From NCBI GenBank assembly GCA_019694905.1, contig JAIBBB010000010.1, positions 1 through 34,643 on the forward strand: DNA of 34,643 nucleotides, in the 5' to 3' direction. The position numbers and the translations under genes are program-made. The DNA comes from Cyclobacteriaceae bacterium (GTDB taxonomy: Bacteria > Bacteroidota > Bacteroidia > Cytophagales > Cyclobacteriaceae). The notes beneath the pieces are model-generated. The model was not told the origin of the DNA and did not search any database. It worked only from the letters and a program-made list of their open reading frames with translations. Each line of letters starts with the position of its first letter. The first letter of the stretch is position 1. Positions 8,088 to 19,184 of this stretch are shown piece after piece.

Positions 8088-9161
8088 ATGCTTGACCGTA
8101 TTTACAAGAGTTTGATGGTGCTCGCACTGGCGATCACCGGGCTTATCCTGCTACGGGATATTGTGTTGCCCATCGCCTTTGCAGCCCTGCTGGCGGTGGT
8201 GTTGCTGCCCGTATCCCGCCGCATCGAGCTGCGAACTGGTCGCGTGTTCTCCATCATCCTCACCTTGCTCCTGGTGTTTGTTGTCATGGTTCTCGCCGGG
8301 TGGTTTGTCATTGATCAGATTGCCGATCTCGTTGCGAGCCTGCCGGATATTGAGCAGCGATTCTACCAGTTCATCAACCAGTTCAGCACAACCATCACAG
8401 AGGAATTTCATGTCAGCATTGAGGAGCAGACGCAGTTGCTGAAAGACGGCCTCAAGGCCCTCGGATCGTCGCTCACCGGGCTGCTCATGAGTACCACTTA
8501 CCTGGCCTACTTCTTTATTCAGGTGCCGATATACATTTTCCTGTTCCTGCTGTATCGCGACAAGCTCAAGGAGTTTGTCATCAGTCTCAGACCCCAGACC
8601 TCCATGGCCTGGAAGAAAGAGGTGGATGGCGTTATCCGGGGGTATATCTCCGGGCTCCTGATCGTTGTGCTGATTGCAGGTGCGCTCAACAGCATCGGGC
8701 TGTTGCTGCTGGGGATTGAGCACGCCATTTTCTTCGGCTTTTTGTCAGGTTTTCTGACGGTGATCCCCTATGTGGGCATCACCGTGGGCGCCGCATTACC
8801 CGCCATGTTTGCACTCCTCACCAAAGAGAGCGCCTGGTATGCTGTCGGAGTCATCGGCATTCATGCCTTTGTCCAATTTCTGGAAGGCAACTTTATTACT
8901 CCCCGGATCACTGGTTCACGGATCAGTGTGAACGCCATGGGTGCGATTCTGGCGTTGCTGTTAGGTGGCAAAATACTTGGTATTCCGGGCATGATACTGG
9001 CCGTGCCAACGCTGGGGGTCGTGAAGATTCTGCTGCTGCACACACCGGGGATGCGCCCTTTCGCATTGGTTCTTGGCGATGAACCACCCGCGGTTGATCC
9101 GTTGCCGGGGGCTGCTCCCCTACGACCGGAGGAAGACCTGGATCAATCCGTTGGCGTCTGA
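8088..9161 (+). CDS. AI-2E family (PerM-like) membrane transporter
   Basis: A polytopic inner-membrane protein of 357 residues. It has the family layout: two or three N-terminal helices (residues about 8-75), a central soluble stretch (about 80-135, ending LLKDGLKALGSSLTGLL), then five more helices. It includes the conserved FGFLSGFLTVIPYVGITVG region and the QFLEGNFITPRITGSRISVN motif that marks AI-2E/UPF0118 proteins. Members have been linked to autoinducer-2 export or Na+/H+ antiport; the substrate here is unknown. The ATG at 8088 is preferred over an earlier TTG inside the aminotransferase gene. The proline-rich acidic C-terminal tail is not conserved. It sits 19 bases after the aminotransferase and 2 bases before rsmE. 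Confidence 0.9.
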   Translation: MLDRIYKSLMVLALAITGLILLRDIVLPIAFAALLAVVLLPVSRRIELRTGRVFSIILTLLLVFVVMVLAGWFVIDQIADLVASLPDIEQRFYQFINQFSTTITEEFHVSIEEQTQLLKDGLKALGSSLTGLLMSTTYLAYFFIQVPIYIFLFLLYRDKLKEFVISLRPQTSMAWKKEVDGVIRGYISGLLIVVLIAGALNSIGLLLLGIEHAIFFGFLSGFLTVIPYVGITVGAALPAMFALLTKESAWYAVGVIGIHAFVQFLEGNFITPRITGSRISVNAMGAILALLLGGKILGIPGMILAVPTLGVVKILLLHTPGMRPFALVLGDEPPAVDPLPGAAPLRPEEDLDQSVGV

Positions 9162-9163
9162 AC

Positions 9164-9895
9164 ATGGCCTTGTTCTTCCAACCCAATCTGGCAGCTGGTG
9201 ACCATCAGCTGAGCGAAGATGATACCCACCACGCACTTCGGGTATTGCGCCTCACTGCCGGTGATACGGTTGACGTGACCGACGGGCGCGGGCAATTGTA
9301 TCAGGTGCGCCTCTCCACTGTGAAGAACAGTCGCTACGCATTCGAAATCACAGGGGCCGCACCGGGGCCGCGTCGGACGGCGCGATTGACGGTGGCCGTG
9401 GCGCCCACCAAGCAAGCCGACAGGATGGAGTGGTTCCTGGAAAAAGCGGTCGAGATCGGCATTGATCAGGTGGTCTGGATGCACTGCCGGCATTCGGAGC
9501 GCACTTCCATCAAGCCCGATCGCATGGAGAAGATCGCCATCACCGCCATGAAACAAGCGGGGCATGGTTATCTTCCTGTGCTGACTCCTATGACGCCGTT
9601 TGATCAGGTCGTGAAGGGCTTCGCCTCCGCACAGAATTTCATCTGCACGGTGCCTGCTGCACCCAACGACCTGCTGCTCCGGATGGCCCGGCCGGCGGCA
9701 GACACTTGTGTACTCATCGGTCCCGAGGGAGATTTTTCCGCTGATGAAGTTGCAATGGCTGTGACGGCCGGATTTCAGAAGGCAAGCCTGGGACCTCATC
9801 GGCTCCGCACAGAAACTGCGGCGCTGGCCGCCTGCCACATTCTCAATCTTGTCCAGCCCCTGTCCCCCGAGGCCAGGTCCAATCAAATAAATTGA
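9164..9895 (+). CDS. rsmE: 16S rRNA (uracil-1498-N3)-methyltransferase RsmE
   Basis: A SPOUT-class RNA methyltransferase of 243 residues. The N-terminal PUA-like domain includes HHALRVLRLTAGD. The C-terminal knotted SAM-binding domain carries LIGPEGDFSADEV and LGPHRLRTETAALAA, which are diagnostic for RsmE. It methylates N3 of U1498 in helix 44 of assembled 30S subunits using SAM. The ATG at 9164 starts two bases after the transporter stop, and ligA follows six bases after its own stop, so all three are likely co-transcribed. Confidence 0.95.
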   Translation: MALFFQPNLAAGDHQLSEDDTHHALRVLRLTAGDTVDVTDGRGQLYQVRLSTVKNSRYAFEITGAAPGPRRTARLTVAVAPTKQADRMEWFLEKAVEIGIDQVVWMHCRHSERTSIKPDRMEKIAITAMKQAGHGYLPVLTPMTPFDQVVKGFASAQNFICTVPAAPNDLLLRMARPAADTCVLIGPEGDFSADEVAMAVTAGFQKASLGPHRLRTETAALAACHILNLVQPLSPEARSNQIN

Positions 9896-11917
<2,022 letters not shown>

Positions 11918-11943
11918 TGGCACCGCACATTGCGGCAAGTTCC

Positions 11944-11951
11944 TATCTTTG
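11944..11951 (+). promoter_or_regulatory. -7 promoter element in front of mtaB
   Basis: TATCTTTG is a perfect TAnnTTTG. It lies four bases before the GTG at 11956, inside the alternative longer mtaB reading. This supports GTG 11956 as the start and a nearly leaderless transcript. No good -33 element is present. Confidence 0.5.
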
Positions 11952-11955
11952 CGCC

Positions 11956-13293
11956 GTGAAAAAGGTCGCGTTTTACACACTGGGTTGTAAGCTCAACTAT
12001 TCCGAAACCTCTGCCTTGTCGCGCAAATTCGAAGACGAGGGGTTTCGCAAAGTTGATTTCACCGATCAACCAGACATTTTTGTCATCAACACCTGTTCGG
12101 TCACTGAGAATGCAGACCGAAAGTGCCACAAGATTGTCAGGGAAGCCAAGAAGATCTCGCCGGAGTCCTTTGTAGTCATTGTAGGTTGTTACGCACAATT
12201 AAAGCCTGCCGAGATCGCCGGAATACCAGGCGTGGATGCCGTGCTGGGGGCTGCGGAGAAGTTCCAATTGCTGGAACACCTGAAGGGTTTTGAAAAGAAA
12301 GCTGCGCCACAGGTATTCCACAGCGAGGTTCAGGAAGCCATTGCATTCCACACGTCCTATTCCGTGCAGGATCGCACCCGCACCTTTCTCAAGGTGCAGG
12401 ATGGCTGCGATTATGTCTGCACTTTCTGCACCATCCCGATGGCGAGAGGTGGCAGTCGCAGTGACACCATTGCGAACGTGGTGGAACAGGCAGGAAAAAT
12501 TGGTGAGAGCGGCGTCAAAGAAATCGTACTGACAGGTGTCAACACCGGTGATTTTGGCATCCGGAACGGTGCGCGCGAGGATCGGTTTATTGATCTCATC
12601 AAGGCCCTTGATGAAGTTGACACCGTCACCCGGTTTCGCATCTCCTCCATTGAGCCCAATCTGCTCACGGATGAGATCATTGCATTTGTTTCAGCTTCCA
12701 GGCGATTTGTGCCCCATTTTCATGTGCCGTTGCAATCCGGATCCGACAAAGTACTGCGGATGATGAAACGCCGCTATCTGAGGGCGCTTTACAGCGAGCG
12801 CATCCGCTCCATCCGGGCGCACATGCCTCATGCCTGTATTGGCGTCGACGTGATTGTTGGTTTTCCCGGAGAGACCGATGCGGATTTCAATGACACAGAG
12901 AATTTCCTTGCTGCGCTGGACATCTCGTACTTGCATGTCTTTACCTATTCCGAACGCGACAACACACCCGCTGCCAGTATGCGCGGTGCAGTGCCCATCC
13001 CAGTAAGACAGGAGCGCTCACGCCGGCTTCACGCACTGTCGGACCGCAAGCGCGATGCGTACTACAGGCAACAGCTCGGCACCGTCCATACAGTACTGTT
13101 TGAAAATGATATTGAGGAAGGAATGATGCACGGCTTCACCGAGAACTACGTGCGGGTGGCGGTCAAGTATGATCCCGTGCTGGTTAATGAGTGCCGGCGC
13201 GTCCGGATACAGTCAATCGCCGACAATGGCGTAGCATGGGTTGAAGACGCAGAACCCGCCGAAGTCCTGCACGCCGGGCTTCTCAGCCGTTGA
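11956..13293 (+). CDS. mtaB: tRNA methylthiotransferase MtaB (ms2t6A37 synthesis)
   Basis: A radical-SAM methylthiotransferase of 445 residues. The N-terminal UPF0004 domain holds three Fe-S cysteines, in TLGCKLN, NTCSVTE and GCYAQ. The radical SAM motif is CDYVCTFC (CxxxCxxC) in [24 protein letters not shown]-like C-terminal region follows. It adds a methylthio group to C2 of t6A37 in ANN-decoding tRNAs. TLGCKLN followed by an SET-containing stretch is characteristic of MtaB rather than MiaB or RimO. I chose GTG 11956 because it gives the family N-terminus ([13 protein letters not shown]) directly after a -7 element. An ATG at 11917 would add 13 unconserved residues. The 3' end overlaps the convergent ABC gene by 11 bases. 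Confidence 0.93.
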   Translation: MKKVAFYTLGCKLNYSETSALSRKFEDEGFRKVDFTDQPDIFVINTCSVTENADRKCHKIVREAKKISPESFVVIVGCYAQLKPAEIAGIPGVDAVLGAAEKFQLLEHLKGFEKKAAPQVFHSEVQEAIAFHTSYSVQDRTRTFLKVQDGCDYVCTFCTIPMARGGSRSDTIANVVEQAGKIGESGVKEIVLTGVNTGDFGIRNGAREDRFIDLIKALDEVDTVTRFRISSIEPNLLTDEIIAFVSASRRFVPHFHVPLQSGSDKVLRMMKRRYLRALYSERIRSIRAHMPHACIGVDVIVGFPGETDADFNDTENFLAALDISYLHVFTYSERDNTPAASMRGAVPIPVRQERSRRLHALSDRKRDAYYRQQLGTVHTVLFENDIEEGMMHGFTENYVRVAVKYDPVLVNECRRVRIQSIADNGVAWVEDAEPAEVLHAGLLSR

Positions 13294-13939
13294 TAATCAG
13301 GCCATCTTTCATTTCCACCACACGATCGGTCATGGCCGCGAATTCACGGTTGTGGGTGACAATGATGAAAGTCTGCCCCATCTCCTTGCGCAATTGAAAG
13401 AAAAGGTTGTGGAGTTCACCTGCAGTTTTTGAGTCCAGGTTGCCGCTGGGTTCATCCGCCAGCACCAGAGCGGGAGCATTGATCAGCGCGCGCGCGACGG
13501 CTGTTCGTTGTTGTTCACCGCCGGAGAGTTCCGAAGGTTTGTGGTGGAGTCTGTCCTTAAGGCCAAGCAGGGTCAGCAAGCGCGTAGCTTCACTTCTGAG
13601 CCGGGCACTCTCCGTGCCTGCGATCATCCCTGGAATCATCACATTTTCCAGAAGAGAGAATTCCGGCAGCAAGTTGTGAAACTGAAACACAAAACCGATC
13701 TGCTTGTTTCGAAATGCAGCCAGGGCCGGTTCGCTCTGGGAGAATACACTCGTATCATGGATCACGACAGATCCCGCATCGGGTTTGTCCAGCGTGCCCA
13801 GGATATGAAGCAAGGTGCTCTTGCCGGCACCCGAAGCACCCACAATGGCTACGACCTCGCCCGTGCTGACCGAAAAATCGACACCCTTGAGCACCTGCAG
13901 CGCACCATATGACTTCCTGATGTTTTCGGCCTTAAGCAT
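13283..13939 (-). CDS. ABC transporter ATP-binding protein, LolD/MacB-like
   Basis: An ATPase of 218 residues. Walker A is GASGAGKST (34-42), the Q-loop is Gln86, the signature is LSGGEQQR (138-145), Walker B is LVLADEP (158-164), and the H-loop is His196 in VTHN. The size and the [11 protein letters not shown] region match LolD, which powers extraction of lipoproteins from the inner membrane with LolC/E. In many Bacteroidota a stand-alone gene of this type is annotated as LolD; no permease gene is adjacent, so the partner is unknown. MacB-type or FtsE-type alternatives are possible. The ATG at 13939 is preferred because upstream frame sequence reads into the divergent sucC gene. It is divergent from sucC, with 57 bases between the starts. 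Confidence 0.88.
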   Translation of the reverse strand: MLKAENIRKSYGALQVLKGVDFSVSTGEVVAIVGASGAGKSTLLHILGTLDKPDAGSVVIHDTSVFSQSEPALAAFRNKQIGFVFQFHNLLPEFSLLENVMIPGMIAGTESARLRSEATRLLTLLGLKDRLHHKPSELSGGEQQRTAVARALINAPALVLADEPSGNLDSKTAGELHNLFFQLRKEMGQTFIIVTHNREFAAMTDRVVEMKDGLIING

Positions 13940-13950
13940 GCCGCAATATC

Positions 13951-13980
13951 TTGAAATAAAGGCTGAAAAAAAGTAGCTTG
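13951..13980 (+). promoter_or_regulatory. Possible sucC promoter
   Basis: TTG at 13951-13953 and TAGCTTG at 13974-13980 are separated by 20 bases, close to the Bacteroidota -33/-7 arrangement; the -7 lacks one T. AAAAGGACAAC directly before the ATG provides an unusually good ribosome-binding site for this window. Confidence 0.35.
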
Positions 13981-13996
13981 CCGCAAAAAGGACAAC

Positions 13997-15208
13997 ATGA
14001 ACATACACGAGTACCAGGCAAAAGATATTCTCCGGAAACACGGCGTGGCAGTACAACGCGGCATTGTGGCCGACACGCCGGACAAGGCGGTCGCAGCCGC
14101 CCGTGACCTGCAGAACGAAACTGGCACCAAGTGGTTTGTCGTGAAGTCGCAGATTCATGCCGGCGGACGCGGCAAGGGCACAGTGAAAGAGACAGGTTCC
14201 CGCGGCGTTGTCCTCGCGAAGAGTTTCGACGAGGTGAATGAGAAATCAAAGGCCATCCTGGGCGGCACACTCGTCACCCACCAGACCGGCGCTGCCGGCA
14301 AGAAGGTGAACAAGGTGCTGATCGCGGAAGATGTGTACTATCCGGGCGAGTCGCAGCCGAAAGAACTCTACATGAGCATTCTGCTGGACCGCAGCAAGGG
14401 CAAGCCCGTGATCATGGCCTCCACCGAAGGGGGCATGAACATTGAAGAAGTGGCCGCCGCCACACCCGAGAAGATCGTCAAAGAGTGGGTTGAACCCTCC
14501 ATCGGTTTGCAGCCCTTTCAGGCTCGTAAAGTTGCTTTTGCTCTGGGACTTGAGGGCAATGCCTTCAAGGAAATGGTGAAGTTCATACACGCACTGTACA
14601 ACGCCTATATGGCCATTGATGCTTCGATGTTCGAGATCAACCCGGTGCTGAAGACTTCAGACAACAAGATCCTGGCAGTGGACGGCAAGGTTAATCTTGA
14701 CGACAACGCCCTGTTCCGCCACAAGGACCTGGAAGAATTGCGCGACATCACCGAAGAGGACCCCCTCGAGGTGGAGGCCGGTAAGTCTGGCCTGAACTAC
14801 GTAAAGCTGGACGGCAACGTAGGTTGTATGGTCAACGGCGCTGGTCTGGCCATGGCCACCATGGACATTATCAAGTTATCCGGTGGTGAGCCGGCCAACT
14901 TCCTGGATGTGGGCGGTGGAGCAAACGCTGAGACCGTGGAAGCGGGTTTCCGCATCATTTTGAAGGATCCCAATGTGAAGGCCATCCTGATCAATATTTT
15001 CGGGGGCATTGTGCGCTGCGACCGTGTAGCAAGTGGCGTGGTGGAGGCTTACAAAAAGGTTGGCAACATTCCCGTGCCCATTATCGTAAGGCTCCAGGGC
15101 ACCAACGCGGAAGAAGGCGCCAGGATCATCCGGGAGTCGGGACTGAAGGTATTTTCAGCCATCCTGCTGAAGGATGCTGCGGCCAAGATTTCGGAAGTAC
15201 TGGCCTGA
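13997..15208 (+). CDS. sucC: Succinate-CoA ligase (ADP-forming) beta subunit
   Basis: A 403-residue beta subunit, full length. An N-terminal ATP-grasp domain includes the nucleotide-binding glycine stretch [10 protein letters not shown] near residue 55. The C-terminal CoA-ligase domain has [13 protein letters not shown] and [17 protein letters not shown]. With SucD it makes succinate and ATP from succinyl-CoA in the TCA cycle; both are cytoplasmic. No sucD is adjacent, a separation often seen in this phylum. The start at ATG 13997 is supported by an AAGGA site. The gene is monocistronic or shares a transcript with the following DUF6089-like gene, 58 bases downstream. Confidence 0.96.
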   Translation: MNIHEYQAKDILRKHGVAVQRGIVADTPDKAVAAARDLQNETGTKWFVVKSQIHAGGRGKGTVKETGSRGVVLAKSFDEVNEKSKAILGGTLVTHQTGAAGKKVNKVLIAEDVYYPGESQPKELYMSILLDRSKGKPVIMASTEGGMNIEEVAAATPEKIVKEWVEPSIGLQPFQARKVAFALGLEGNAFKEMVKFIHALYNAYMAIDASMFEINPVLKTSDNKILAVDGKVNLDDNALFRHKDLEELRDITEEDPLEVEAGKSGLNYVKLDGNVGCMVNGAGLAMATMDIIKLSGGEPANFLDVGGGANAETVEAGFRIILKDPNVKAILINIFGGIVRCDRVASGVVEAYKKVGNIPVPIIVRLQGTNAEEGARIIRESGLKVFSAILLKDAAAKISEVLA

Positions 15209-15231
15209 AAAACCCTCTTTTCAAATTAGGT

Positions 15232-15239
15232 TACTTTTG
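15232..15239 (+). promoter_or_regulatory. -7 promoter element for the DUF6089-like gene
   Basis: TACTTTTG is an exact TAnnTTTG, 27 bases before the GTG at 15267 and 23 bases after the sucC stop. The -33 position has only a T-rich stretch. Confidence 0.45.
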
Positions 15240-15266
15240 CGTAAATTTCCGCATAAAACCAACGTA

Positions 15267-16157
15267 GTGAGACTGTTCCAATCCATTCTGCTTTTGCTCG
15301 TGCTTTTGCCGCTGGCCGGTAACAGTCAGAGTTTCTATGCAGTTCGTCGCGAACGGTCACTGGTATTGGTGGCGGGTACCGGCAGTTCGACTTACCTCGG
15401 TGAGTTGAATGACAAGACTATTCCGGTTGACAGCAAGCCCGTGTTCAGCGTGGGCGTGCAGAAGCGTCTCTTCAACCATTTCAGTTTGAGGGGTGAAGCC
15501 GAGTGGTTTGTGCTCTCCGGCGATGACGCAAAGGGTGGCAAGTCAATCCGCACCCGTAACCTTTCCTTCCGCTCCTATTCCTGGGAGGCCAGCGTCATTG
15601 GTGTATTTGATTTCCTTCCTACCGGCAAACGGTTTTATCAACGGCCGATGTTCAACATCTATGCCTTTGGCGGCCTTGGTTATATGCACTTCAATCCCAA
15701 GACCCTGTATCAGGGTAACTGGGTCGACCTGCAGCCCCTGCAGACAGAGCTCAAGGCATACAGCTTGTATTCACTGGTGATACCCATGGGGCTTGGTGCC
15801 CGACTCAAGATGGGCCCTTTTGCCAACATCACATTTGAAGCTGGTTGGAGAAAGACCTTTACTGACTACATCGATGATGTGAGCACCGTTCACCATGACG
15901 CGGCGATGTTCTCCAATCCACTGGCGGCCACTCTTTCAGACCGGAGGCCCGAGATTGGATTACCTGTGCAACCCGACGGCGCGAAGCGAGGCAATCCCAA
16001 GTCGATGGACGCCTACATTCTGTACACCGTCAAACTGGAATACTACCTTCCTGACAACCTGTTCGGTGGCGGTTCCAGCGGACCACGCAAGCTCAACAAT
16101 ACCAGAAGGAAATCATTCTATCGGTATAACAAGAGTGGCGGTCTGCGCCGCAGATAA
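15267..16157 (+). CDS. DUF6089-like outer-membrane protein
   Basis: A protein of 296 residues with GTG start. Residues 2-20 form a signal peptide (RLFQSILLLLVLLPLAG). Next comes a glycine/aromatic beta-rich domain beginning ERSLVLVAGTGSSTYLGELND, the pattern seen in the DUF6089 group of Bacteroidota barrel proteins. Further strand-like stretches are KRLFNHFSLRGEAEWF and IPMGLGARLKMGPFANITFEAGW. The C-terminal ~40 residues are polar and basic (RRKSFYRYNKSGGLRRR), unlike a typical last strand, so this end may be a periplasmic tail. The reading further upstream overlaps sucC and lacks the signal. It is convergent with the GT4 gene, two bases between stops. Role unknown. Confidence 0.75.
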   Translation: MRLFQSILLLLVLLPLAGNSQSFYAVRRERSLVLVAGTGSSTYLGELNDKTIPVDSKPVFSVGVQKRLFNHFSLRGEAEWFVLSGDDAKGGKSIRTRNLSFRSYSWEASVIGVFDFLPTGKRFYQRPMFNIYAFGGLGYMHFNPKTLYQGNWVDLQPLQTELKAYSLYSLVIPMGLGARLKMGPFANITFEAGWRKTFTDYIDDVSTVHHDAAMFSNPLAATLSDRRPEIGLPVQPDGAKRGNPKSMDAYILYTVKLEYYLPDNLFGGGSSGPRKLNNTRRKSFYRYNKSGGLRRR

Positions 16158-16159
16158 TC

Positions 16160-17275
16160 TCAGGACCGCACCTGGCTGGAGAGATTGTGCAACAATCTTC
16201 TCTTGAATCTTTCAAATCCAAATTTGTCCATTACCCTGTCATGCAATTCTTCCGGCGCCTTTGGCTTCGTTGATAGTTGCTGTTGGATGGCCGCCAGCAC
16301 ATGCGGAGCACTGTCAGGATTTACCAACAGTCCAAGATCGCCATTGAGGACGGCCTCTTTGCTTCCGTCCTGGTCGCCTGCAATAACCGGCACACCGCAC
16401 GCCAGCGCTTCAATGAAAACAATGCCAAATCCCTCCTTCTTGCTGGGCATCACAAACACATCGGCCATCCGGTAGTGGTCACCAATTTCTTCATCTGCAA
16501 TGAATCCGGTCAGGATCAACCGGTCGCGCACACCCAGGCTTGCCGCCAGTGCTTCAATGCGTTCGCGTTCCCGTTGTTCTGACTTCCCACCCAGCACGTA
16601 AAACAAGTCGCGGGGTGACGATTCCATGGCCAGCGCCCGCAGGATAACATCGTAGCCCTTGTATTTCTCGGAAGTGAGGATGCGGGTGATGGTCAGAATG
16701 ACCTTTGCGCCATCGGGTATTCCGTAGCGGTGCCTGAGCCACTCACGGCCCGAGAAATCGGCCGGGATGCTGAAGTATGGATCGATGGTATTGGGGAAGA
16801 TCCCCATGGGTACCTGAATCAGGTCCGGAAAGGATTGACGCATCCGGCCACGGGTATACTCACTCACAGACCAGATGGCATGGCATTTCAAAAGCATGGC
16901 CCGTTCAGACCGTGTGTAGGTGCGCCAGACTTCAATACCATGCACAATCAAGACCACCCGGATGCGGGGCCTGAACAATCGCACGAGTCGTGCTACCGGC
17001 ATCAGGTGGATATGGCCCAGCACCAGCACCTCACATTTGCGCGACACCCATATCGTCTTGAGCGCAAACAATATCTTGTTTCCAAATCCATTCAATAACC
17101 TGCCGGCAGGCCAGTAGCGTGCATCACTGGTCGATTCATACGGCGAGATTGCGCGCGCATTGATATGGCCTTCCACACTCAATTCGTGCAGCGCTTTCAA
17201 AAAGGAACGGTTGAATTTCTCGATGCCACCCGTCATCGAAAATGCCTTCAAGTAGAGAAAAAGTACCTGGTACAA
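16160..17275 (-). CDS. Glycosyltransferase family 4 (GT-B fold)
   Basis: A 371-residue retaining glycosyltransferase. The N-terminal domain has the first strand VLFLYLKAF and TGGIEKFNRSFL (sugar-acceptor side). The C-terminal donor-binding domain has ILTITRILTSEKYKGYD, a GFIADEEIGDHYRMADVFVMPSKKEGFG stretch and the E-x7-E motif EGFGIVFIE. It likely acts in the cytoplasm adding a sugar to a lipid-linked glycan of this locus; the donor is unknown. The only start that keeps the first strand is a TTG at 17275, 17 bases after the asnB stop with GGAAGA adjacent. An ATG at residue 14 would remove part of the fold. It is the last gene of the minus-strand locus. Confidence 0.9.
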   Translation of the reverse strand: MYQVLFLYLKAFSMTGGIEKFNRSFLKALHELSVEGHINARAISPYESTSDARYWPAGRLLNGFGNKILFALKTIWVSRKCEVLVLGHIHLMPVARLVRLFRPRIRVVLIVHGIEVWRTYTRSERAMLLKCHAIWSVSEYTRGRMRQSFPDLIQVPMGIFPNTIDPYFSIPADFSGREWLRHRYGIPDGAKVILTITRILTSEKYKGYDVILRALAMESSPRDLFYVLGGKSEQRERERIEALAASLGVRDRLILTGFIADEEIGDHYRMADVFVMPSKKEGFGIVFIEALACGVPVIAGDQDGSKEAVLNGDLGLLVNPDSAPHVLAAIQQQLSTKPKAPEELHDRVMDKFGFERFKRRLLHNLSSQVRS

Positions 17276-17292
17276 TCTTCCGGGGGTTTGGA

Positions 17293-19065
17293 TTACATCT
17301 TGGACAACAAGGCAGCCCAGTATCTGCTCCAGTACATCCTGCCCTGAACCAGTTGATGGTGGTAGCCATCCAGTTGCGGCAGGGGCGAATGTACTTCATT
17401 CAGCTGTTTCATCCATACTTCAAACGGAAACGTGAAACCCTGCTTGGGTCGGTTCCAGATTTCGAGCGGCAGCCGTGATCCAAATGCTTTGATCAGGAGG
17501 TGCTTGGCAAGATCCGGATGATATTTGATCTCAGGTGCAATGGACTGCACCGTGTCCAGCACAGTATCGTGCAGGAAAGGAACCCTGATTTCAAGGCCAT
17601 GCCACATGCCCATGTAATCGGCGTCCTTGAGCAGTTGGTATTGCATGTACATGGCGGACTCGAGATAGCTGACTTGCTCGAGGGGTTCAAGGTATTCCAC
17701 AAATTCAGGAATTGATTCATAGAGTTTGTGGAGTGCACCTCTCACGTCACTTTCGCTGGTATCAAGCAGCCAGGAGACTCTGGACGGTGTGAACAGACCG
17801 CGGTGCAGCAGATAGGTGCCGAATCCTCTTCCAAACCCTGGGAACTCCACTTTGCGGAGGCGGTCATCTCCCACATACCTGCCCAAGCGTCGTACCAGGT
17901 CAGGCACGGCATTCATCCACGACGAATGATCTGCTCTGCCAAACGAGGGATAGCCGCCAAACAATTCATCAGCACCAATCCCACTGAGTACGGCCTTCAC
18001 TCCTGCTTCCCGGGCCACGCGCGAAATAAAATAGGTATTGATGCCGTCGATGCTCGGCTGGTCCATGGCCGCGAGAATATCCGGGATGGCGTCAATAAAA
18101 TCCTGCTGCCGGATAACCTGCTGATGGCTCCGGACCTGCAAATGCCGGGTAAGGAGATCCTGATAGCGTTGTTCGGAGAATCTCTCTTCGTCAAATGCTA
18201 CCGAAATGGACTGGAGCTGCCGTGATTCATGTTCCTGCGCCAGCAGTGTCAGAATGCTGGAGTCGAGTCCACCGCTCAGGAACACACCGAGCGGGGCATC
18301 GGAAATCATTTGTGCGTTGACTGCCGCCGACAGCGCTTCAGTCACGGCCTCCACGGCTTCCTCCACCGAGTGAATCCGGTAATTGTAGTAGGCGTGGTGA
18401 AATTGTGTTGAGTGAGTTTTCCAGGAGCGGACATTCAAACGCATGACCGTTCCGCGTTCCAGTTGACGCACGCCCTGCAGCGTGGTCCTGGTCCCGGGAA
18501 GATAGCCCAGCGACAGGAAGTAAATCCGCCAGTCGGGATCCTCGGTCCATTCGGGCCATGCAGCGCGAAAGCCTCTGATCTCACTGGCAAAGATGAGTCG
18601 CTGTTCGTCGAGAAACAGATACAGTGGTTTGATGCCTGAGCGGTCGCGGGCGAGTACGAGCTCACCTGAACGGTTGTCCCAGATGGCAATGGCGAAGATG
18701 CCATGCAATTTTGCAAATGCTTCTTCACCCCATTCCTCATAGGCCTTTAGAATGACTTCAGTATCAGACCGGGAGGAGAACTGATGTCCGAGGGTGGCAA
18801 GGCTGCTGCGCAGTTGCAGGAAATTGTAGATTTCGCCGTTGAAGGTAATCACCGCAGTCCCGTCCTGGCTGATCATGGGCTGGTGTCCTGCTTGTGAAAG
18901 GTCCTGAATAGCGAGGCGGCGGTTGCCCAGCACAACCCCATCGTGACCGGCCTCAAAAATGCCATGATCATCCGGGCCGCCGCGATACATGGCGTCGCAC
19001 ATCGCCTTCACACGCTCCACTTCGCGTGTTCCGTTCCTTTCTATGACACCCGCAATCCTGCACAT
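17293..19065 (-). CDS. asnB: Asparagine synthetase (glutamine-hydrolysing)
   Basis: A 590-residue two-domain enzyme. The N-terminal class II glutaminase uses Cys2 (MCRIAGV) with RLAIQDLS, NGEIYN and a GIFAIAIWD stretch. The C-terminal synthetase domain has the PPi loop SGGLDS (264-269) and GIGADELFGGYPSF. It transfers glutamine-derived ammonia to a carboxylate activated as an AMP ester, classically aspartate. Many polysaccharide loci carry such paralogues, which may amidate a uronic acid or amino-acid substituent, so true asparagine synthesis is not certain. The ATG at 19065 has GGAG upstream. A 119-base gap separates it from the dehydratase, so it may have its own promoter. The GT4 gene follows within 17 bases. 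Confidence 0.93.
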   Translation of the reverse strand: MCRIAGVIERNGTREVERVKAMCDAMYRGGPDDHGIFEAGHDGVVLGNRRLAIQDLSQAGHQPMISQDGTAVITFNGEIYNFLQLRSSLATLGHQFSSRSDTEVILKAYEEWGEEAFAKLHGIFAIAIWDNRSGELVLARDRSGIKPLYLFLDEQRLIFASEIRGFRAAWPEWTEDPDWRIYFLSLGYLPGTRTTLQGVRQLERGTVMRLNVRSWKTHSTQFHHAYYNYRIHSVEEAVEAVTEALSAAVNAQMISDAPLGVFLSGGLDSSILTLLAQEHESRQLQSISVAFDEERFSEQRYQDLLTRHLQVRSHQQVIRQQDFIDAIPDILAAMDQPSIDGINTYFISRVAREAGVKAVLSGIGADELFGGYPSFGRADHSSWMNAVPDLVRRLGRYVGDDRLRKVEFPGFGRGFGTYLLHRGLFTPSRVSWLLDTSESDVRGALHKLYESIPEFVEYLEPLEQVSYLESAMYMQYQLLKDADYMGMWHGLEIRVPFLHDTVLDTVQSIAPEIKYHPDLAKHLLIKAFGSRLPLEIWNRPKQGFTFPFEVWMKQLNEVHSPLPQLDGYHHQLVQGRMYWSRYWAALLSKM

Positions 19066-19184
19066 ACCAAAAGTCTCCTGGCTATCAGATAAGTTATGAT
19101 TTTTGGTTCATGTGAAAGGTGGAAATCACCAAAATAACTGTGTGGGCAAAGGAAACACACCCACTTCCGCAGCAGGGCTGCTAT

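Noticed and set aside
9143-9886. 247-codon frame antisense to rsmE
   Set aside because: It exactly shadows rsmE; the sequence shows no family motif and no ribosome site.
19140-19184. Hairpin-like agcagggctgct and a gtgtg/cacac pair between the dehydratase and asnB genes
   Set aside because: Loop too small or stem too short and no T-run on the minus strand, so not called as a terminator.
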